A stretch of 64,000 nucleotides of DNA from Lateolabrax maculatus (Eukaryota; Chordata; Actinopteri; Acropomatiformes; Lateolabracidae): NCBI GenBank assembly GCA_031216445.1, contig CM062202.1, positions 21,599,501 to 21,663,500 of the forward strand. Reading direction: 5' to 3'. The translations under genes and the position numbers were made by a program. Shown in pieces: positions 49,017 through 62,092 of this stretch (the first letter of the stretch is position 1; the number at the start of each line of letters is the position of its first letter). Under the pieces are notes generated by a model. It ran no database searches, was not told where the DNA came from, and saw only the letters and a list, made by a program, of their open reading frames with translations.

Positions 49017-51000
49017 ATATGTATCTCAAACTGAGCTTTACTGGCAGGTGCCAAAAATAGGCCACAAGCCAAGGACTTCCTTCACTCTGTATTGATCTTT
49101 CCATTTCAGTTTTAGACCTCTTTGGGAAATGTCATTGACTGGAGGCCATGTTTGAACTTATTGACCATTCAGCATCAGGATACAATAATATTGGCTCACA
49201 AAATGTAAGACATGAGCTAATGGTGGCGTTGATGGGTCTATTTTTTAGGAACTATTTTTGTTTCGGGGCAGCGCTGTCTGTGTTGTCTTCAATCAAGCCA
49301 TTACAGCCCTACAGGACTATCTACAGGCCGCTCACTAAATGTTACTGTTCCCACCACTGGGATGTGAGGCTTTCACTGACATCATAAAAACCTCACGGAG
49401 AAAGATGCTGCCTCTTACTGTATCTCCATTAGCACTTGCTGTTAGTATCCCTCCACTGAGCTTAGTAGCATCCTGTACAGAACGGCTGCTGAGCTGTTCC
49501 TACAGCGAGGCTGGCTCTGATGCATTACATCAAAATCACAGCTTCTTTGAGTTTTGGGAATGGGCCACGGTTAATAACGGCAGCACATGTTGAGAGAGGA
49601 AAAGGCACATTCTTTTCATGTACTTTCACGCAACAGAAAAGTTTGAGCTGGCTTCAGTTTATTGGAGGACAATTTACTCTTTTTGGCCCCAGTCTCAGAC
49701 TTTTCAGTAGTGCTTACACTGGACTGGTGAGGGTTGATTTCTATCAGGACCAGTTCATTTAGGAAGTTAAAACATGGTGTATGTCAGGAGACACATTCTG
49801 AGAGAATGTTTGTGTCTACACTGTATTTGTGCAGGGAAAATCTAGGCTTTGATTGTTGTTGGTGTTGCTGAATGAAAAATAATGTGATGTTACAGATGAG
49901 TATACTGGGGACCACAGTGTGAACATTAAGGGGCAGTTAGCAGTCTCTCTGCCCAGTAACTTTTCACTGTTTATATTGGACAGGGTTAATTATATTGGAA
50001 TTTTACTTTTAGTTTCCAGTCTTCAGCTATTAGGATTCCCCGGGGACGTTTCCTGATTATAGTAACCTTATTGTGTTTGCTTGTTTTTCATTTATATTTT
50101 ATCTGATTACTTTTTAAACTCACATGGTATCACATTAACATTTCTCAGCAGGGCTTTAGCTACCACTGTGGGCACTGAAGTCATGGCCTTTGCATTTTTA
50201 CAGAGAATTTGTGGTTTTCACCAAACCTGAGAGTAGGGAATAATTCACAAAATACAAACATTTTCAGTTAAAACGGTTTAACTACTGGACACAAGATGTC
50301 TCCTACCTCACTGAAAAGCCCATTCTCAGTGTATGTGACCTGGGAGCTGCAAGTTTGTTGCATCACACTTGTGTAAGCTGCATACCGGGCCGTGACTGGC
50401 TTCCGCACTGGCTGTGATGTGACAAAATCCTGCTTGTACCTGCACATGTCAAACTGAGATTCAAGGTGAGTGGAGAGGAACTCTCCCTCTTCAGCAGACG
50501 CATGTGAAAACAGCCTTCAAAGTCAAACTCTGCCCACACATCATTCTGCAGTGTGAAGCTCAAACACCCAAGTGAAGAAACAAAATGTCAACATTTTGAG
50601 TGGTTAAGTTAAATTTGACTAAATTTAGGCCAACAAAAATAAAAAAGAAATAATGGATTCAGCAATTCCCTGCAGAATTTTATTTTTGACAGCGTGTAGA
50701 GGGCTTTGAAACAAAATCTGTAAATCAAAACCCCTTCGGTCTACATGTTGGGAAATAACAATTACAGTGAACACAATTGCACAGCAAAAACTGGAACAAT
50801 AAAATATTAAAACAATTGATAAGTGACATGAAGGCCAATCACCGATTCAAGAGTGAACCATAAAGAGGCTGGCATTGTTCTAAGAGCTGCACTGAACCTG
50901 TGTAGAAGTCTCGCAGCTCACTGCACTGCACGCAAGCAGCCCTTGAGCAAGGCACCAGCTGCCTGTAAGCTGCCTGGCGCAGTTCAGCCCGGAGCTGCAG
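49017..51000. other. Intergenic, no gene seen
   Basis: No exon with recognisable similarity, and no strong CpG island until about 51.0 kb. The ORFs here are short and unlike known proteins. Confidence 0.5.
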
Positions 51001-51619
51001 ACCTGCAGGGATGACTGGAGTGACTCATTATCACGGCAGCCGAGGCGCCGCACGGTGGCGCAGTGGAGCGGACTGAAACAGAGCCCTGCTTTTTCTTTTT
51101 TTTTTTCTTTTTTTTCTTTTTTTTCTTCTTTTCTTTTTCTGGAAAACATCAATGGGAAGAGTGGATTTGCATGTCCGGCCGTCTGTGCCAATGGGCGCAC
51201 TGGGAAGGCTGGGTTAGCGGGTGGAGCCGGGGGAAGCAGCCCAGTAAGTGCACAGTCAACAACCAAAGCATCCGAGATTACTACAGACACACCGATTCCA
51301 CCGAAATCTCGCTCGAATCGCTTCTAAAAACCCTTTTTAAAAAAAAAAAAAAAAAATTATTTGTGTGTGTATGCCTGTGTGTACGTGTGTGTGTGCGTGC
51401 GCGCGTGTGTGTACGTGTGTGTGTGTGTGTGTGTGCGCGCAGCGACCAGGTTGATTTTCGGCTCCACATCGCATCCATACAACGCTTCCCACAGTGCGGG
51501 TGAAGAAGATTTTGTGAAATTACCAACCGCAGACTATTCTCGTGTGTGATACATTTGTGTCCGGGGTCCTGGATTTACACAGAGGAGGAGCGGGGAGCCG
51601 ATCATCCGTCGTTCTCTTT
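51001..51619 (+). promoter_or_regulatory. Promoter-like region / possible 5' UTR exon of an unseen gene
   Basis: GC-rich start near 51030-51070, a T-rich tract at about 51090-51140, an A run near 51339-51357 and an alternating purine-pyrimidine tract. It ends in a strong donor (TTTG|GTGAGT at 51619/51620). No credible ORF is present. Human NUMBL lies downstream of COQ8B in the same orientation, so this may be a numbl first exon; that is synteny only. Confidence 0.3.
51361..51441. repeat. GT/GC alternating tract
   Basis: Imperfect (GT)n with embedded GCGCGC steps, a sequence type prone to Z-DNA. Confidence 0.9.
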
Positions 51620-52726
51620 GGTGAGTTCACCGGATTCCCGTCCAATCTGGCATCCCTGTTTACTGACACTTCCAGGGTTATCTGGAGACCCGGTAACGTC
51701 TTCATAATGAATGAATCCACGACCGCGAAGTGCGCGATCCACTCGAAATGATCTTGAATCCTTGTGAATATAATGTTGTTGTGGACGTGGATCTCGCCAG
51801 TGGGCCCATATGTGTGAAATGAATGAAATGTGGCATGTCCTGCCTTTGATAGAGGTTTACATCCACAAACCATAAGGAAGGAGAAGTATGTTATAGTAGG
51901 ACTCTGATCGGCTCTTAGACACAACTACCGGCTCTCAGGTGGCCCAGTGTGAATTTGATCTTCTAGGATGATCCAATAATGTCACATTAGACAAGAAAGC
52001 TGTAACTTTATAGGCCTACTATTGAAATATACAGCTCCTTATTATGATCCTGTGGCGCCGATTATTGTCAGGAATGTACGTTATGACGTCATTATTGGCG
52101 TGGGAATGAGATAATGTGATATCGATTGGGCTGTGAAGAAATGTCCCGTTGATTGTTGGGTAATCACTGGTTCATAGGTGTTTCTCCAGGACGGCGTTGG
52201 CACCGAAACAGGCGCCCTGACTTTGAATATTGTGGCCGACCATAACTGTACCTGTCTGCAGGAAACTGCTCCCCACCTCCCTCCACTGCGTCATGCTGGG
52301 TGGTTAATGAAGTCTTTTGGCTTTGGTTTGGTTTTCCAAAGTTTCCTATTCTGTGTCGGAAAGGGCTCCCGCAGCTCCATGAATGGGAGATTCATCGTGG
52401 GGCATCAGAGCAGAAAAGTTTGGCATTCAGACGACCGTAACGCACACACCGGCGTGCACACTTGGCACTTGGCACATGCCTTCGTGTATAGGCCCAGTGG
52501 ATGCATGCGGCTCCATTGTCCGCGGAGCTCCATCTGTTCCATGACACGGCATTCCTCAGACAGCCAGTCATGCTGTTAGGGGGTGGTCTACCCTGACCCT
52601 CTGCCTCTGAGAGAGAGAGAGTGAGTCACATGGGGTGTATTAAGAGTTTAGGTGCAGGGCTCAGGGTGTCTCAGCCCACAAGCCTTAGACCACCTGCGCA
52701 GACAGCTCCTGGGCCAGCCTGGAGGG

Positions 52727-53007
52727 CTAGGTTTGACCCAGGATCAGGCTTAGGGGATAAAGGCGGTCCAGGTTTGGTCTAGAGCTGGGGCCAGAGGATG
52801 GACAAATTTGGTCTGGACCACGAGGTAGATTAGGAGAGCTTTAGGCTATGGGTGGGAGACTGGGTCTAAAGGAAGGCTGGATTTGGTCCAAAGCTGGGGC
52901 TGGATAGCCTCGAGAAAGGTTAGGTTCAGTCCAGAATTGGGGCTGGAGAAAGAGGGTTAGGTGAAGCTGGGGCTAAGGCCAAGGTTAGGTTTAGTCTTAG
53001 ATCTGGC
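52727..53007 (+). repeat. Degenerate minisatellite
   Basis: At least five diverged tandem copies of a ~35-60-base unit with the core GGTTTGGTCCAGAGCTGGGG and variants (AAGCTGGGGCTGGA, GAATTGGGGCTGGA, GAAGCTGGGGCTAA). Non-coding. Confidence 0.7.
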
Positions 53008-53280
53008 TTCTCGGCTTGTCGTAGAAGAGAGAGATAGAGGTGCCTGAAATTTGAAGTCCAAACCAAGGGGGCTGCTGGATACAAATGAGCTCTGATGTAG
53101 CTAATCGCTGTTGCAACTCAGTCATCACAACCAGAACATAATTACTACACCGCCCCCATCCGCGCGGCACTACACACACACACTTAAATGCGTACACACT
53201 CTCCATTTCCCCTTAGACCATTTCCCCTCTCCCACTGCTCTGATTGCTGCATTAGGACTTGGCTCTCTTTTGTTGTCCAA

Positions 53281-53336
53281 ACACACACGTACACACACGT
53301 ACACACACGTACACACACACACACACACACACACAC
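53281..53336. repeat. (AC)n microsatellite with ACGT interruptions
   Basis: Three copies of a 10-base ACACACACGT unit followed by pure AC. It is followed at once by a G-run block (53339-53360). Confidence 0.9.
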
Positions 53337-53776
53337 GAAGGGTGGGGTGGGGGTGGGGGCGCAGCTGAGACCACAATGCAACGGGGATCAAAGGTCATCC
53401 AGCTGGCCAATCAGGGTGCTGTCTGGGACGGCTGGTGGCGGAGGAGGGCGTTGCCCCCCTTTGTGCTGGTCAGGGTGGGTCTGCTAAACAAGCGGCTCCA
53501 CTTCCAGCCCGGCCCTGCTACTGCCGGCAGCCACGCCGCCGTGCTTCCTCAGAGCCCGTCACACCAACCTCCGGACACTTTGTTAGACTGCAGGTCAGAG
53601 GCTTGTCCAGTTTAGAGGAAGGCCCTGATTGGTTTATGACTTGATATCTGGTTTGAAATCAGCTGAACTGTTGAGCCTTCACAGAGAACGAGCACAAGCA
53701 CAAAAAGTTATGATTTAAACTATAAATATGTATACAACTGCACCAAAGTATTTGGTACTGCACATTTGTAATATAG

Positions 53777-53777
<1 letters not shown>

Positions 53778-53847
<70 letters not shown>

Positions 53848-53859
53848 GGGGGGGGGGGG
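53778..53859. repeat. (TG)n followed by poly-G
   Basis: About 34 TG units run straight into a G homopolymer of 14. Confidence 0.95.
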
Positions 53860-54368
53860 AGTTAATGAATGAAACCAAACCCTGCAACCAGGACCCTTAA
53901 ATTGACTACAGAATTCTATTTCTGGTGGTGGGATTAATTAAAGAAATAGAATACGATAATGAGATTTGAAATGCTTAAAGGACGGTGAAGAGAGGGAGGA
54001 TTGATAAGAAAGAGACGAGCGGTGGAACGAGGAAGTGCTTCAGAGACAGAGCAGGGTGCAGAGGAGGAGAGAGGATGACAATATAACAGAAATTAGGAGC
54101 GGCCGAGACAAGGATAAAGAGATAGTGACAATCTATGAGAACAAGAGAGAGACGGACCGAAAACAGAAGGGAGAGCAAAAAATGGGAATTAGCCAACAGG
54201 GACGCTGGGAAGCATTTGTTCCCCGCTGTCTTCAGTTTGTGGCAGAAACTCTTCTCCTCATTGGACGTGATCATGTCAGTCTGCACAGGACCTGCGACAC
54301 AGAAGGTGTACTTGTCTTCTAACATTTACATCCACGTCATTCCCCCCTCTCGCATTCTCTCCCTCTCA

Positions 54369-54377
<9 letters not shown>

Positions 54378-54403
<26 letters not shown>

Positions 54404-54418
54404 CCCCCACACACACAC
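54378..54418. repeat. (CA)n microsatellite
   Basis: CA tract preceded by a TC-rich run and broken by a CCCCC insertion. Confidence 0.9.
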
Positions 54419-55404
54419 CTCCAAATCTGCTGTCTGATGCCTAAGTGCCTTCAGTATGTGCTGAGTGGAGTTATCTGATTTCTGCAGGCTAGTTAAATGC
54501 AACCACTCCTTTCCCTCATATAGTTCCATTACTGCACACACTAATGACATGCTCGCCGGACAAAGATACAGGCCTGTTGTCTCGTCCGTGTGTCTGTTTG
54601 TGTGCATTTGACGTGCCCTTATTGCCGCGCATTATGTTGACCTGGATTGATAAATGATCGGAGCGATGGATTTGAATGCCTGTCTAGTGGACACTCATGT
54701 GTGAAGGCAGTGATTTGTGTTTTTCTCTGTGTGTTTGACCGTGTGTGTGTGTGTTTCCCTGCCGATCAGCATTTTATTTCTTTGCTTCAGTGGCGTTTTT
54801 CTCTGCAGATAACAAGGAAAGTGGAAATAGCAGCCCCAACTGCGAGTGGAGCGCTCATCGCAACTTATAACTGTCACTTTGAGTTGCGAGGGCTGCATTT
54901 TTTGTCTCATTGGTCTCTTGATTTATTTTTTGGTGTTGACCTATTTCGTCCTGTTTAGCTGTGGAAGCTCCGATGCAACAGCTCCACGAGGGGTGTGTGT
55001 GTACAAAAACCCAACTAAAATGCTAAAAGAAAAGAACCCTCTGAAACACCACATCCCTCCCTCAGGGTCTGATTTGATCTATATCCTTTTCCAAGCTTTT
55101 AGCAAATGCTTTGCTTGCTGCTTGTCGATGGTTTTTCACAAAGTTTGCCCCAAATTACACCTAGCACCTACCGTGAAAGTCCAATACAGAATGCTTTTAA
55201 CCCCCGTACCTCAATCTTGCAGTGTGTGCTGCCTGTTCATGATTTCTATAAAAGTGTTGACTGCCTACAGAGGAGGCTTGACCCAGGTCCAGTGCAGGAT
55301 TCAAGGCAGAATAACAAAATAATTAATCATCTATTCCTTCCATTATTCCACTGGTAAAACTGACTTGAATGAGTAAGGCTTGCCCCCTATTTAACAACCA
55401 TTGT

Positions 55405-55440
55405 TAAAGTGTCCTTGAGCAAGGCGCTGAGCCCCCATCT
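55405..55440. repeat. Fragment of a common fish interspersed repeat
   Basis: Contains the phrase GTGTCCTTGAGCAAGGCGCT followed by GAGCCCCC, which I know as part of an abundant teleost repeat. Only this short piece is recognisable. Confidence 0.4.
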
Positions 55441-57948
55441 CCTGTTAGATTACATTTAGCTGTGTGAAAGTATGGCAGGATGTATTTGCAAAACAGTATA
55501 CATGCTTTCAGCCTTCCCTGGATTAAAAGAAATCATGATTGCATAATCAGGATTCTCCATTTGATCTATACATGGAGGTAAATAAGCCCAGATGGCCTGT
55601 CTGCACTGTAATGCATCAGAGGAACACTGGCACTGTTAGTTTCTAATCTTGTGTTATTTACAGTACCTACAGCCCACGCAAAATGACTTTCCACTGCACT
55701 CTTCTGTTATAATTCAAAGCCTGTACAGTGTGTGTGCAGCTGAGCTTTGGGTCTCACAGTGTGGAAATACCACTGTTTAATTTGATGCTGGCTCCTCCGC
55801 TGCACTATTCCAGAGTGATGCCGGGGGAGAGAGATTGTTAGCGACAGACAGAACCCAAGTTAAATCTTCCAGAGCACAGAGGGGCCTATTCACTGCGCTA
55901 TGTGAAGAGTGGAGAGGGAGGGAGAGTGAGAGGTGGCAGTGAGTGAGGTGGGGGTGGAGGAGCGGGGTGACAACACTTAAAGCGTTTTTTTTAATGGTTG
56001 ATGGCGTGCATCTGTGTGGTGTGCGTTGTACAGCTCCACAGGCCTGTCTGAAGCAGTCAGAGACCCAGAGACAGAGTGAAGGATGGAGGACAGCTGACAG
56101 CAGTCTTTCTGCTGATAGACTCCACATATAGGAAACACATACAGGAATCAAGCTCTGTATGCGTGTGTGAGTGTGTGCTTGAGGCAGAAAGAGACAGAAA
56201 TAGGGGGGGAAAAGTTCAGTTTATGTGGGAGAGCAGCCACAAGTTACCTCCAGCTGAAAAAAGAATGAGTTCTGGAGAAAACAGGGCACATGACTGCACT
56301 ATTGTTTTGGTGCACATGTATACTCTATGTGTCTGCATGCATGTGCTGTGGAAGTTAATGGGTGCATGGAGTGTATGGAGAGCAATGGAGTGCTTACACA
56401 CCGGTGTGCACGTGACAAAACATGACAAGGCCTGACAAAAAAAAAGCTCAAGGAACACGTAGAAGAAAACTGTTTGAAAAGTCTACACAAGGAACGACAC
56501 AGGGGGCGAGATGGGGGTTAATATTATATAAACATTTCTTAATGTAAATGGAGCCACAAAAGGCTTCATCAAACAGATGAAGTAGTACTCCCCCAACACC
56601 TGCGAACAGACTTTGATGTATACAATCATTGCAGTTCCCCTTTAATAACCACATTTATGGGATCCAAATAACTGAAAAAAATATCTGTCCACACCTGTAT
56701 AAGTGAAAGGTGTGTCAACACAAGTTGAAAAAAGTGAAAAAACTTTATTAAACAATGTGGGAGCTTTTCCACTGTTATAGATGGGATCCTTACAAAAATA
56801 TCTTTTTCATGTTTATATAAAAATGATTATCAGCTGATATGCCATTGTATGATTATTTATAAAATTCAAACACCAATATCCGTTGCCTCAAAAATCCCAT
56901 ATTGGTCGGGCTACAGTTCTTATTACTTATGTCAAGCTACTGTTATATGCCCAATATACCTTGAGCTAGCAGTTCATTTGAAATGTAATACCAAAGTTCA
57001 CAATCCCTACTGCTATTTGTATGGAAGCAACTTCTTTGTTCAGCTCCAAGAACTATACATCTTGGTAAAGGTATACAGTTACTAACTGTCTAAGTATTAT
57101 TGGGTAATAAAAAAGATTAAAGGAACATAGGACTCTCAGTGTGTTACTGCAACAGTATGTTATTATACAGTTTCAGCAGTAATTTTGTAGTGATATTTAG
57201 ATCAGCTGGAATCCACTGCAGTGCTCCTTTTAGCACTTCTCTTCCTTTAAGTCTTCGATCACTATTGTGAATCACTGTCTTTTTTCTTCACAACCATCGA
57301 TCAGTTTCAGTTTGTGACCTTAATGTGATGATGTAGTGTGAGTATTTGTGACGGAGAGCTTAGACACAAACTACATGATCGCATTAAGGCTTGAAAACCG
57401 TTTCGAAGCGACGTCTTTAAACAATGGAAATCACATCAGGGGAGCACACCGACCAAATAAAACTATTGCTGGACATCAGTCATTGCTTTCTCTTTGTACC
57501 AAGAAATGTAGGCAGCTTACTAGTAGATTATTTTCTTTGGCTCTGGTGACAGTTGATATTACATACTTTCAGAGACTTGACTCCCCCGCTAAAACTTGTC
57601 ACCGATGCCAGGGAAAAAACAAGGAATCCTTTGTCTTTTGGTTCACAGACTCCTGCAGGCTTCTCCTTTAAACTTGACTGTGATCTCAGTAATTAATCCA
57701 CCTGTAAAAAAAAAAAAAAACGTCGGAGAATACCTCTCATGAGCGGCATGTTATTTTCAGCGCTGACCAGTTTGTGGCTCACCTCCTGCTACAGTATGCT
57801 TGTAAATGTGTAAATGTGGCAGCAAGAGCTTTTGGTTTATAAAACATTTCCTCTGTTTACCGGTGCTATGACTCACGGTTGCCATGGTGAGGACCTCTGA
57901 CAGCAACGCAGCTGATTAGGAGCATCTGACTTCACGTGACTGTACTCC

Positions 57949-57951
<3 letters not shown>

Positions 57952-58027
<76 letters not shown>
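57952..58027. repeat. (CT)n microsatellite
   Basis: About 38 uninterrupted CT units on the plus strand, followed by a pyrimidine-rich region to about 58320. Confidence 0.95.
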
Positions 58028-58033
<6 letters not shown>

Positions 58034-59037
58034 TCACTCTATCGCTTGTAGTTTCTGCATCTTTTCCTTTCTTTCTATCTCACCACCAGTCGTTTCCCAC
58101 TCCCTTCTTCTCCGTGCTGCCTTTACTTTTGCAGGCGGCGCCAACTTTTATTCGTCTCTTCTTTCGCTCCTCTTGCTTCGTTGTGACTTTTTTTTTTTCC
58201 CCTTTAATATACCGCGTATAGATTTTCTTATCACACCGTCGCCCTTCACTGCTCCCCTCCTCTTTCCTCCTACTCTGCTCCTCTCAGTCCCATCCTTCTG
58301 CCTGTCTTTGTCTGGTGGCCAGCTGTGCGCCAGATGTGGCCCACTCTCCCAGCTGTTGGCATCATGACCATGAAGAAAAGGAGAGGTCCAAGATGGAAAT
58401 TATCCTTCATGAAAGACAAGGCATAGTAATCCTCATAATACACGTGAGAAGGATAAAACTATCAAGGAGAAGAATAGAAGAATATTTAAATTAAAAACAC
58501 ACCAAAACTATTAACCATATATAGCCTTGTATAGGAATTTTACAGTAATATCCCGCCACATGAGATGAAAAAACTGCTATATGAGCGTTTAAAGAAGCCA
58601 ATCATGAACACTGTAGTGAGGACCACAGTCACACTGTAAATCCCTGTAGGAACATTACAGCAATGCCACAGGAGATAAAAATGCCATTAAGGTCATTGCT
58701 GAGTACCACAGACAGACTTTACTGTAAGTCCCTATTATGACATTAGAGGCTTGCAATTATTAGAAACCACATCACAGATATGCAGATGGATATGCGACAA
58801 CCCCGCAAGAGAATATGACAGTGTTTCCAGTAAAATATACACTTTGACAGGGTAGATTTGGTGAGATGGAGGTATAGCAGGAGGACTAGGAGAAAGCAAT
58901 AGATGGAAAGGTAGAGGAGTGAAGGAGGGGAAGAGGAGTGTTGCTGCAGAGTGAAAACTTACCTTTCAGAAACTTCAAATGAGAACAACGTTTGGAGAAA
59001 CATTTCACCCCACAGCCTGTGTTCCGCTATCCCTTGA

Positions 59038-59130
59038 AGCAATAGTTGGACATTTTGGAAACAGCGTTTATTTGCTTTCTTGCTTGAAGTTAGACGAGAA
59101 GATTGACACCACTCTCATGCCTATTGTGTT
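59038..59130 (+). repeat. Percomorph interspersed repeat, copy 1
   Basis: Reads as the family that I recall from percomorph genomes with a CACTCTCATG core and a GACATTTTGG start. A diverged copy lies in reverse orientation at 60738-60850. Confidence 0.6.
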
Positions 59131-60544
59131 GGATGTGTTTACAACACAAAGTTTCCTCTTTCATGGGTCTCACAATCTTGGACAAGATCTTAAGCTGTTC
59201 GGTTTGTGAAAGGGTGTTTATCTGTCTAAAATGATGTGGAATAGGCTAAGCTTGTACATTTTGTCCCCTACAAAAGTAGTTGTTTACAAAAGACAATTAA
59301 ATTAAATGTAAGACATTGAAAAGAACAGATAACAGCATTTTAACGAGGGAGAAATCTGGAAAAAGAGTCCAGGGGGATCCAAACCCTCCAAACTGGTTTT
59401 TAACGTGACAGCAGCTAGTCTACTCGCTGGGGCAGATGGATGACGAGGCTGGAGGCCAGGAGGAAAGAGGTGAGGAGCCATTGTAGGTGCTGGAGAGATG
59501 GACAGAGCAGAGGGAGAGATGAAAGGATGGAGGAGGGAGAGGTGTCTTGTTTCGCTGGCAGCAAAATGCCACAGCCACTGTGAAAAAAAGAAACAAGCAT
59601 GGCGATTGTTGATAATGGTAGCGTTTAGAGTGGATTGCTTAGAGGCCGTGAGGCAAATACTCTGTGTAAAGGGCAATAGAAAGCAACATTTTGATTGATT
59701 GTAGGGCTTTATACCAGAACCATATTGGACTATACACAGCTATTAGGCAGTTCCTGACCTGCAGACCTTTTCTCCACACTGGGCTCTTTTCCTCCTCTAA
59801 TTTTTTATAATCCCCCTGTTCATTGCCAATTTCCTCTCAGCCCTCAGTTGTTAAAAAGCTCCCACTGTCTTTTTTTTGCTCTGCTCTTTATCTTTCTCAG
59901 CCCTTTCCTCCCAAAACATCCATTTCTTCATCCATCTCACTCTCCCGGTCAGGGGAAGTGGCGGTCTCTGCCTGCTGGCTCCCAGAGGAACAGACCTGCC
60001 TTTGTCTGTCTGCACTGTAGGAAGATGAGTAGCCGGTCTACTCAGCAAGCCCAGCAAGCCCAGTAGGGATTCAGGGTTCGTCTGCGGAGAGCCAGCCACC
60101 TAGAATGCCCGTAAATCAGCCAGCCACTCAGGCCAGGGCCTCCCCCGGTCTGTATATCTAGCTAGCCATCCAGTCAGATATTATGTTAGGCGCTCAAGGC
60201 TATTAGGGAGAATGGATGGGAAAGCACTGTGCAGACGGAGACACACAGACTGCAGACCTTGGTTGAACGTCTTCCAAGCAAAAGCAAAATGTGCAATGAC
60301 TTTGAATCCTGAACAGAAGCACCGCCATTCAGAAACTCCCCTACTTACTTGGACAAATTCCAGAGAGTGAAATGATTGCACCAATTTATTACCTCATGCC
60401 ATGAGCTGAGAGCAAACAGTGGGAACTATTTTACGATGCTGCATGACATTATGGCACTCAAGTACTACCTGTTGTTTGTTTTACTTGTTGATTGTCATTA
60501 AATTGTATTTTTCTTTCTTGACTTCCACAAAGTAGCCTATTGAT

Positions 60545-60850
60545 ACTTGGTTTGTGATGGAGTAAAACACCTAAGATTCTCACACAGATAAACTAAGCTA
60601 AGCAAAGCTAAAAACTAAAATAAGCTTTTGTATTGTTGTGTTATATGTTGTCCCTCATGACACCAACAGGAGCAGCGCTCCAAATTTTGTTGTATGCAAA
60701 TACAATGACAATAAAGGCTTTTCTATTCTAATCTATTGCTAATCGGCTGCTGTCTCTAGCTGTAAACTTCACAGATAGATATAAGAGCGGTATGAATCTT
60801 CTCATCTAATTCTCAACAGGTAAGCCAATAGGGCATATTTCTCATAGGCT
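60545..60850 (-). repeat. Percomorph interspersed repeat, copy 2, interrupted
   Basis: Same family as 59038-59130 in reverse orientation. The parts at about 60545-60610 (AAACTAAGCTAAGCAAAGC) and 60738-60850 (AATCGGCTGCTG onward, then GTATGAATCTTCTCATCTAA) are separated by a retroelement-like insert. Confidence 0.55.
60612..60737 (+). mobile_element. Non-LTR (LINE/SINE) tail inserted in the repeat
   Basis: About 125 bases ending in ACAATGACAATAAAGGC and a TTCTATTCTAATCTATT run, the usual 3' finish of a fish non-LTR retroelement. GCTAA occurs on both sides (near 60607 and 60738) and may be a target-site duplication. Confidence 0.55.
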
Positions 60851-61413
60851 TTTGTTTAAGTATTCTTTTAATGAGGAAAATGGAAGATGTAAGAATTTGG
60901 AGTAAAGGCTTATACTGTTGTTCTGAGGTTAATGTTCTTTATTCAGTTTCACGGAAATAAAAGTCCTTAGTCTGCAATGGGAAGACCCCAAGTGACACTC
61001 TAAATCAACTAAATAAATAAACTTAATTAAGGCAAGAGAGAGAGAGAGAGCAGAGATGCTTAAAGGGGCACCGAGAAGTCAGGAAACTACACCACCAGCT
61101 TATTACGGACAGGTTTGCTTGTTATCTGTCTGTACGAGTTCTTTTGATCCCAGTCTTCCTCTTTCGTCTTCTCCTTCTTCTTCTTATTATTTTTCTTCTT
61201 CTTTTTTTCTTCTTCTCCCAATCACATCCAAGCCCTTTTGGGATGGGAAACCAAAAACATCTAGTAACATTGATTTTCTATTATATTTCAACACTGAAAC
61301 TACTTTACATCATTACTCACAACATGATCCTTTCTGATATCACTTTCACAGCTTTGACTACACTCTGAAATTACCCCACAAGCATGACAAAATCTAGAAT
61401 AGAGCCAGATAGT

Positions 61414-61418
<5 letters not shown>

Positions 61419-61460
<42 letters not shown>

Positions 61461-61463
61461 TTT
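61419..61463. repeat. (CT)n followed by poly-T
   Basis: CT dinucleotide tract running into a T homopolymer. A (GA)n tract lies at about 61035-61051. Confidence 0.9.
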
Positions 61464-62041
61464 ATTAGTTATGTTTTAATGGATGAGGCTCCAGGCACCT
61501 CAGGCTTCAACAAGCCTTAACAAGGAGATCAATAGAAAGTATATAGACTGTCCTCCCACGGGCTGTGTCTGCTCTCGCCTCGGATCACAGAGGAATATTG
61601 TGGAGATGCCAAGGCGACACCCAGCCGGCGCGGAAATGATTTGATAATAGGAACACTATGGTGTGATTAGAGGAGCCTCTCTCCCTTCATCTCTCGCCCT
61701 GCAACACCACTTCACTCTCTGCGGAGTCAATATGTCAGGAGAGTTGAGCCTGCATTTACCGTTCTCTGAGCCTCCCTCCCTCCCTCGGCATCGCTCCCTA
61801 TTTTCAAAGGATGGCACAAGGGGCAACAGTAGAGTAGTATGTTTTACAAGAAGAGGAGAGGAGGGGAGGGGAGGGGAGGATGGGGGAGACGATAAGCGGT
61901 TGTGAGGAGAATAAAAATAAATGGCTGCAGGGCTGGACAACGGTCTGACTCAGTCCTGTCCTGGATCGTCCAGTTCACCAGATGGCTGCTTGATATGTGC
62001 AGAAAGACCGACAGACCAAGACACACCAGACACACCAGATT

Positions 62042-62043
<2 letters not shown>

Positions 62044-62091
<48 letters not shown>
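62044..62091. repeat. (GT)n microsatellite
   Basis: Pure GT tract of about 24 units. Confidence 0.95.

Positions 62092-62092
<1 letters not shown>

Noticed and set aside
51040..51065. CACGGTGGCGCAGTGG phrase, like a common fish repeat
   Set aside because: Only this short phrase matches; the rest of the repeat is not present, so it may be chance.
57936..58367. 143-aa ORF starting in the (CT)n tract
   Set aside because: Starts with a translated CT repeat (LSLSLS) and continues in pyrimidine-rich non-coding sequence.
58334..58425. Short ORF MWPTLPAVGIMTMKKRRG
   Set aside because: 30 codons only, no family match and no convincing splice sites.
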